From assembly GCF_010977575.1 (NCBI RefSeq), contig NZ_CP048812.1, forward strand, positions 372,001 to 436,000: 64,000 nucleotides of DNA, written 5' to 3'. Under the pieces are notes generated by a model. The model saw only the letters and a program-made list of their open reading frames with translations. It was not told the DNA's origin and did not search any database. Numbering within the stretch: position 1 is the stretch's first letter; each line of letters starts with the position of its first letter. Of the stretch, positions 58,785 to 64,000 are shown in pieces. Made by a program: the position numbers and the translations under genes. The DNA comes from Halomonas socia (GTDB lineage: Bacteria; Pseudomonadota; Gammaproteobacteria; Pseudomonadales; Halomonadaceae).

Positions 58785-60341
58785 TCAGGCCGACTCCCGC
58801 CGTCCCTCCTCGGGCAACGGCCACTGGTAGCGGCGCACCACCTCTCCCTCCTCCAGCGACTCCAGTTTCACCGTGAAGCCCCATAGCTGGTGAAGGTGGC
58901 GTATCACCGGGTAGACGCTCTTGGCCAGCGGCCGGCGACGATCCTGGATATGCCGCAGGGTCAGCGAGCGGTCGCCGCGAATATCGGCGGCATAGATCTG
59001 GATATTGGGCTCGCGCACCGACAGTGCGTACTGCACCGAGAGCGCCTCGCGCACCCGCTTATAGCCGCGTTCGTCATGAATCGCGCTGACCTCGAGCATC
59101 TCCTCCTGATCGTCGTCGACCACGCTGAACAGCTTGAGATCGCGAATCACCTTGGGCGACAGGAACTGCTGGATAAAGGATTCGTCCTTGAAGTTGCGCA
59201 TGGCGAAGTGCAGCGTCTCCAACCAGTCGCTGTCGGCGATGTCGGGGAACCACTCGCGATCCTCATCGGTAGGCGCCTGGCAGATGCGCTTGATGTCACT
59301 GAACATGGCGAAGCCCAGCGCATAGGGGTTGATGCCGCCGTAGTGGGGACTGTCGAAATCGGGCTGGTTGACCACCGCGGTGTGCGACTGCAGGAACTCG
59401 AGAATCAACCCCTCGTCGACCAGGCCGTCGTCGAACATGCGGTGCATCAAGGTGTAGTGCCAGAAGGTCGCCCAGCCCTCGTTCATCACCTGAGTCTGGC
59501 GCTGGGGGTAGAAGTACTGCGCGAGCTTGCGCACGATACGCACGATCTCGCGCTGCCAGGGCGCCAGCAGCGGCGCATTCTTCTCGATGAAGTAGAGCAG
59601 GTTCTCCTGGGGCTCCGGCGGATAGCGCTGATGCTGGTGCAGGCCGAGCGGGTCGTCGTCATTCGGCAGCGCCTCTTCGGGCTCGCTGCCGCCGAGATTG
59701 GGGATGGTGCGCCACAGGGTGTTGACCTGGGCCTGCAGGTAGGCCTCGCGCTCCTTCTGACGCTGGGCCTCCTCGGCGGCGGAGATCGGCGAGGGGCGCT
59801 TGTAGCGGTCGACGCCGTAGTTCTGCAGTGCATGGCAGGCGTCGAGCAGCTGCTCCACCGCCTGCACGCCATGACGCTCCTCGCACTCGGCGAGGTACTT
59901 TCGCGCGAACACCAGGTAGTCGATGATCGAGGAGGCGTCGGTCCAGGTGCGAAACAGGTAGTTGCCCTTGAAGAAGGAGTTGTGACCGTAGCAGGCGTGG
60001 GCCATCACCAGCACCTGCATCATCAGGGTGTTCTCCTCCATCAGGTAGGCGATGCACGGGTCGGAGTTGATCACCAGCTCGTAGGCCAGGCCCATCTGGC
60101 CGCGCCGGTAGGCCTGCTCCACGGCCAGGAACTGCTTGCCGAACGACCAGTGATGATAGCCCACCGGCATGCCCACGCTGGCGTAGGCATCCATCATCTG
60201 CTCGGAGGTGATCACCTCGATCTGGTTGGGATAGGTGTCGAGGCGATACTCGTCGGCCAGCCGGGCGATCTCGCGCTCGAAGACTTCGAGCACCTCGAAG
60301 TTCCAGTCCGATCCGCTGGCGATAGGCTTGCGTAATGTCAT
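58785..60341 (-). CDS. ycgB: SpoVR-family protein (YcgB)
   Basis: A 518-residue cytosolic protein of the SpoVR family, with YPNQIEVITSEQMMDAYASV, MPVGYHHWSFGKQFL, AHACYGHNSFFKGNYLFR and EGWATFWHYTLMHRMFDDGL. The conserved His/Glu residues suggest a metal site, but no activity is established. It is the last gene of the yeaG-yeaH-ycgB operon, 24 bases after the YeaH gene, a grouping linked to stationary phase and nitrogen stress in E. coli. Confidence 0.93.
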   Translation of the reverse strand: MTLRKPIASGSDWNFEVLEVFEREIARLADEYRLDTYPNQIEVITSEQMMDAYASVGMPVGYHHWSFGKQFLAVEQAYRRGQMGLAYELVINSDPCIAYLMEENTLMMQVLVMAHACYGHNSFFKGNYLFRTWTDASSIIDYLVFARKYLAECEERHGVQAVEQLLDACHALQNYGVDRYKRPSPISAAEEAQRQKEREAYLQAQVNTLWRTIPNLGGSEPEEALPNDDDPLGLHQHQRYPPEPQENLLYFIEKNAPLLAPWQREIVRIVRKLAQYFYPQRQTQVMNEGWATFWHYTLMHRMFDDGLVDEGLILEFLQSHTAVVNQPDFDSPHYGGINPYALGFAMFSDIKRICQAPTDEDREWFPDIADSDWLETLHFAMRNFKDESFIQQFLSPKVIRDLKLFSVVDDDQEEMLEVSAIHDERGYKRVREALSVQYALSVREPNIQIYAADIRGDRSLTLRHIQDRRRPLAKSVYPVIRHLHQLWGFTVKLESLEEGEVVRRYQWPLPEEGRRESA

Positions 60342-60365
60342 GCACTCTCCTCCCCCGGGGGGCCG

Positions 60366-61646
60366 TCAGGCCTCTTCGCGACGCCTGAACAGCTCGCGGA
60401 ACACCGGATAGATATCGTTGCCTTCGACGATCTGACGCATGGCGAAGCGCGACGGGAAGCGCGCCGCCACCGTCTCGTACTCCTCCCATAGCGCCTGGTG
60501 GGCGTGGGGGGTGATCTCGACGTAGGTAAAATACTGCAGCCGCGGCATCAGCGACTTGAGCAGCAGGTCGCGGCAGGTGGTGGAGTCGTCGTCCCAGTTG
60601 TCACCGTCCGAGGCCTGGGCCACGTAGAGGTTCCACTGCCCCGCCGGATAACGGTCGGCAATAATCTCGTCGACCAGCGCCAGCGCGCTGGAGACGATGG
60701 TGCCGCCGGTCTCCCGGGAGTAGAAGAACTCCTCCTCGTCGACCTCCTTGGCCGCGGTGTGGTGACGCACGAAGACCAGCTCGACCTTCTCGTAGTTGCG
60801 CTCGAGAAACAGGTAGAGCAGCAGGAAGAAACGCTTGGCGATGTCCTTGTGGGCCTGGGTCATCGACCCCGAGACGTCCATGATGCAGAACATCACCGCC
60901 TTGTTGGAGGGCTGCGGTTGATTGGTGAGATTGTTGTAGCGCAGGTCGTAGGTATCGATGAACGGCACCGCCTCGAGGCGCTTCTCGAGGCGCTCGATCT
61001 CGGCCTTGAGTTCAGCGATGCGCGCCGGGTTGCGTAGCACGGCATCCTTGCGCTCCTCGGCGTCGAGTGCCTCCTGGGCCTCGCGCAGGGCGCGGCGAAT
61101 CGGCGCGCGCATGGCGATGCGCCGCGCATGGGCCTCGCGCATCGAGCGCACGATATTGATGCGCGCCGGGACTCCGTCGCGCGAGATCCCGGCGCGCACC
61201 GGCCGCACCTCATCGAGGTCCTTCAACTGTTTGCGCTCCAGGTGCGGCAGTTCAAGGCCGTCGAACACGAAGTCGAGAAACTCCTCGCGGGTCAGGCTGA
61301 AGGCGAACTCGTCCATGCCCTCGCCCTGATTGGAGGCGCTGCCCTCGCCGGCCCCGCCGCCTCCACCGCCGCCGGGGCGACGCAGGCGGTCGCCCTCGAC
61401 GAACTCCTTGTTGCCTGGCGCGACGATGGTGCGCTCACCGCCCGGGCCGTGCTGAAAGACCGGCTCGGAGATGTCGCGGGCGGGAATCGAGACCTTCTCG
61501 CCGCGCTCCATGTCGGTGATCGAGCGACGGTTGACCGCCTCCTCCACCGAACGCTTGATATGCGTGCGATAGCGGTCGAGGAAGCGCTGCCGGTTGACCG
61601 CGCTCTTGTGCTTGGCGTTGGCTCGCCGATCGATGAAATAGGTCAT
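60366..61646 (-). CDS. yeaH: DUF444/YeaH-family protein with VWA domain
   Basis: A 426-residue protein. The N-terminal half is charged and contains a Gly-rich linker ([20 protein letters not shown], about 90-110). The C-terminal half is a von Willebrand A-like domain with the metal-site motif [20 protein letters not shown] (DxSxS). The family functions with the PrkA/YeaG kinase; the biochemical role is unclear. 15 bases downstream of yeaG. Confidence 0.93.
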   Translation of the reverse strand: MTYFIDRRANAKHKSAVNRQRFLDRYRTHIKRSVEEAVNRRSITDMERGEKVSIPARDISEPVFQHGPGGERTIVAPGNKEFVEGDRLRRPGGGGGGGAGEGSASNQGEGMDEFAFSLTREEFLDFVFDGLELPHLERKQLKDLDEVRPVRAGISRDGVPARINIVRSMREAHARRIAMRAPIRRALREAQEALDAEERKDAVLRNPARIAELKAEIERLEKRLEAVPFIDTYDLRYNNLTNQPQPSNKAVMFCIMDVSGSMTQAHKDIAKRFFLLLYLFLERNYEKVELVFVRHHTAAKEVDEEEFFYSRETGGTIVSSALALVDEIIADRYPAGQWNLYVAQASDGDNWDDDSTTCRDLLLKSLMPRLQYFTYVEITPHAHQALWEEYETVAARFPSRFAMRQIVEGNDIYPVFRELFRRREEA

Positions 61647-61661
61647 GGCGACCTCCTCGGC

Positions 61662-63584
61662 CTACTGCGACTTGCGAACCCGCAGATACCACTCGGAGAG
61701 CAGGCGCACCTGCTTCTCGGTATAGCCGCGGTCGACCATGCGGGCCACAAAGTCCTCATGCTTGCGCTGATCCGCCTGCGATGCCTTGGCATTGAAGGAG
61801 ATCACCGGCAGCAGTTCCTCGGTGTTGGCGAACATCTTGTGCTCAATCACCCCGCGCAGCTTCTCATAGGACTGCCAGCTGGGATTCATGCCGTTGTTCT
61901 GGGCGCGTGCCCGCAGCACGAAGTTGACCACCTCGTGGCGGAAATCCTTGGGATTGGAGATGCCCGCCGGCTTCTCGATCTTCTCCAACTCCTCGTTGAG
62001 CGACTGGCGATTGAACAGCTCGCCGGTCTCGGGGTCGCGATACTCCTGATCCTGGATCCAGAAATCGGCGTAGGTCACGTAGCGATCGAAGATGTTCTGG
62101 CCGTATTCGGAGTAGGACTCCAGATACGCCGTCTGGATCTCCTTGCCGATGAAGTCGACGTAGCGCGGGGCCAGGTACTCCTTGATATAGCGCAGGTAGC
62201 GTTCGTGGGCCTCCTTGGGCAGTTGCTCCTGTTCGAGGCGCTGCTCCAGCACGTAGAGCAGATGCACCGGGTTGGCGGCGATCTCGTGGTTGTCGAAGTT
62301 GAACACCTTGGACAGGATCTTGAAGGCGAAGCGCGTGGAGAGCCCGTCCATGCCCTCGTCGACGCCTGCCGAGTCGCGATACTCCTGGATCGACTTGGCC
62401 TTGGGGTCGGTGTCCTTGAGGTTTTCGCCGTCGTAGACGCGCATCTTGGAGTAGACGCTGGAGTTTTCCGGCTCCTTGAGCCGCGAGAGCACCGAGAACT
62501 GCGCCAGCATGCGCAGGGTATCGGGGGCGCAGGGCGCTTCGGCCAGCGACGAGTGCTCGAGCAACTTCTTGTAGATGTTGATCTCTTCCGTGACACGCAG
62601 GCAGTAGGGCACCTTGACGATGTAGACGCGGTCGAGGAAGGCCTCGTTGTTGCGGTTATTGCGAAATGCCTGCCACTCGCTCTCGTTGGAGTGGGCCAGC
62701 ACCACTCCGTCGAAGGGAATCGCGCCCATGCCCTCGGTGGGGTTGTAGTTACCCTCCTGGGTGGCGGTCAGCAGCGGATGCAGCACCTTGATCGGTGCCT
62801 TGAACATCTCGATGAACTCCATCAGCCCCTGGTTGGACTTGCACAGGCCGCCGGAGAAGCTGTAGGCATCCGGGTCGTCCTGGGAGTAGAGCTCGAGCTG
62901 GCGGATATCCACCTTGCCCACCAGCGAGGAGATGTCCTGGTTGTTCTCGTCGCCGGGCTCGGTCTTGGAGATGGCGATCTGGTTGAGCCGCGACGGATAC
63001 AGCCTGACCACCTTGAACTGCGAGATATCGCCGCCGTACTCCTTGAGCCGCTTGGCCGCCCAGGGCGACATCACGCTCTTCAGGTAGCGGCGCGGGATGC
63101 CGTACTCCTTCTCGAGCAGCTCGCCGTCCTCCTCGGGAGAGAACAGCCCCAGCGGCGACTCGAACACCGGCGAGCCCTTGATGGCATAGAACGGCACCCG
63201 CTCCATCAGCAGCTTGAGGCGCTCGGCCAGCGACGACTTGCCGCCGCCCACCGGGCCCAGCAGATAGAGAATCTGCTTGCGCTCCTCGAGGCCCTGGGCG
63301 GCGTGACGGAAGTAGGCGACGATCTGCTCGATCGCCTCCTCCATGCCGTAGAACTCGGAGAACGCCGGATAGCGGCGAATCACCTTGTTGGAGAAGATCC
63401 GCGATAACCGGGAGTCCTTGGCGGTATCGATCACCTCGGGCTCGCCGATGGCCACCAGCATCCGCTCGGCGGCGGTGGCGTAAGCGGTGGGCTCGCTGCG
63501 ACACAGTTCCAGATATTCCTGCAGGCTGATCTCTTCCTGCTGAACGCGTTCGTAGCGGTTCTGCACATGATCGAAGATGCTCAT
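61662..63584 (-). CDS. yeaG: PrkA-family serine protein kinase (YeaG)
   Basis: A 640-residue protein with an AAA-type N-terminal domain (Walker A in LGPVGGGKSSLAERLK, about 105) and a C-terminal PrkA domain (SRLNQIAISKTEPGDENNQD region and LAHSNESEWQAFRNN). Known members phosphorylate proteins and respond to nutrient or stress signals. First gene of the operon; an AAGGAGG-like ribosome binding site lies 6 bases upstream. Confidence 0.94.
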   Translation of the reverse strand: MSIFDHVQNRYERVQQEEISLQEYLELCRSEPTAYATAAERMLVAIGEPEVIDTAKDSRLSRIFSNKVIRRYPAFSEFYGMEEAIEQIVAYFRHAAQGLEERKQILYLLGPVGGGKSSLAERLKLLMERVPFYAIKGSPVFESPLGLFSPEEDGELLEKEYGIPRRYLKSVMSPWAAKRLKEYGGDISQFKVVRLYPSRLNQIAISKTEPGDENNQDISSLVGKVDIRQLELYSQDDPDAYSFSGGLCKSNQGLMEFIEMFKAPIKVLHPLLTATQEGNYNPTEGMGAIPFDGVVLAHSNESEWQAFRNNRNNEAFLDRVYIVKVPYCLRVTEEINIYKKLLEHSSLAEAPCAPDTLRMLAQFSVLSRLKEPENSSVYSKMRVYDGENLKDTDPKAKSIQEYRDSAGVDEGMDGLSTRFAFKILSKVFNFDNHEIAANPVHLLYVLEQRLEQEQLPKEAHERYLRYIKEYLAPRYVDFIGKEIQTAYLESYSEYGQNIFDRYVTYADFWIQDQEYRDPETGELFNRQSLNEELEKIEKPAGISNPKDFRHEVVNFVLRARAQNNGMNPSWQSYEKLRGVIEHKMFANTEELLPVISFNAKASQADQRKHEDFVARMVDRGYTEKQVRLLSEWYLRVRKSQ

Positions 63585-63781
63585 CGAAGCCTCCTTAAGC
63601 GCGGACCCTCGGCGGCAGCGTCAAACCTCATGCCGGGCGAGGTGACTCTATCAGCGTAGACAGAATTAGGCAGCGCTGGTTGGATACCGGACGCCGCCGA
63701 TTCAACGCTAGTCGTCCCGACGCGACCCGCTACCCCTCAGAGCGCATTTCCTCGAGCAAGTTCGTTGAATAGCATTGAGGA
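63585..63781. other. Spacer between yeaG and fadH
   Basis: About 200 bases without a credible gene. It must carry the yeaG promoter. The stretch resembles no element I recognise. Confidence 0.4.
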
Positions 63782-64000
63782 TTAGAGCCGCGCCGCCAGC
63801 CGCGTGCCCTGGTCGATGGCGCGCTTGGCATCCAGCTCGGCGGCCTCATCGGCGCCGCCGATGATCTCCACCGCGACCCCTGCGGCCTTGAGCGGTTCGA
63901 ACAGCTCGCGCACCGACTCCTGGCCGGCGCACACCACCACGCTGTCGACCTCGAGCAGGCGCCGCTCGCCGTCGCGGCGGATGTGCAGGCCGTCATCGTC
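63782..64000 (-). CDS. fadH: 2,4-dienoyl-CoA reductase (NADPH), 3' end only
   Basis: The last 72 residues, cut by the window edge. In the frame ending at TAA 63782 the segments VDSVVVCAGQESVRELFEPL and VEIIGGADEAAELDAKRAID, followed by QGTRLAARL, match the C-terminal FAD/NADPH-binding part of FadH, which reduces 2,4-dienoyl-CoA during unsaturated fatty-acid oxidation. Upstream domains lie outside the window. Confidence 0.85.
   Translation of the reverse strand, partial: DDDGLHIRRDGERRLLEVDSVVVCAGQESVRELFEPLKAAGVAVEIIGGADEAAELDAKRAIDQGTRLAARL

Noticed and set aside
61128-63407. A 759-codon open frame on the plus strand
   Set aside because: It is antisense to yeaG, which has clear PrkA-family motifs; its own translation is His/Leu/Gly-rich and has no recognisable domain. 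GC-rich DNA routinely opens such frames.

Overview
The window reads as chromosomal DNA of a halophilic or marine gammaproteobacterium, most likely Halomonas or a close relative. This rests on gene content and arrangement: two Mrp/Pha multisubunit Na+/H+ antiporter operons, a Tat-exported HiPIP, a yeaG-yeaH-ycgB operon, the rnr-rlmB-rpsF-rpsR-rplI-dnaB block, high GC, and protein families common in Halomonadaceae. No 16S gene is present, so the genus is an inference.

Positions 1-21.4 kb are accessory. Three patches of decayed insertion sequences (IS5 type at 1-300, IS1380/IS3 type at about 4.7-5.43 kb, IS3/IS30 type at about 19.9-21.34 kb) separate catabolic modules: (i) a succinate-semialdehyde-dehydrogenase-like gene with a beta-hydroxyacid dehydrogenase gene, next to acuR-acuI (acrylyl-CoA reductase and its TetR repressor, with two matching operator palindromes); (ii) a leftward operon of an ADP-forming acyl-CoA ligase, two crotonase-fold enzymes, an aldehyde dehydrogenase and an unrecognised permease, resembling CoA-dependent side-chain removal from an aromatic or unsaturated acid; (iii) a LysR regulator followed by a rightward tripartite tricarboxylate transporter (TTT) locus with a D-2-hydroxyacid dehydrogenase and two tandem enolase-superfamily enzymes, probably for an unidentified sugar acid or hydroxy acid.

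From 21.4 to 35.2 kb there is a lipoprotein lytic transglycosylase, a frameshifted DUF2256 gene, and two head-to-head Mrp operons: a seven-gene mrpABCDEFG operon leftward and a six-gene operon with an mrpA-mrpB fusion rightward. From 35.2 to 37.6 kb come hemH, a truncated photolyase-like gene and two small conserved hypotheticals.

From 37.7 to 50.4 kb, everything reads leftward. The usual rpsF-rpsR-DUF2232-rplI-dnaB order is interrupted between rplI and dnaB by a D-galactonate module (dgoR frameshifted, dgoD, dgoK, dgoA) and a LamB-type porin with two LacI-type palindromes upstream. Upstream of rpsF are rlmB and rnr. Four tandem tRNA-Leu(CAG) genes follow rnr on the opposite strand.

From 51.2 to 64 kb there is a membrane-anchored nuclease, a stand-alone Lrp/AsnC effector domain, a caa3-type cytochrome oxidase operon (subunit II with a cytochrome c domain, fused subunits I-III, and a small membrane protein), DUF2231 and CopD/HemJ-like membrane proteins, ogt, a HiPIP, the yeaG-yeaH-ycgB stress kinase operon, and the 3' end of fadH cut by the window edge.

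No CRISPR array, intact prophage or classical defence system was seen. The most novel-looking material is the two uncharacterised catabolic clusters and the regulatory palindromes.
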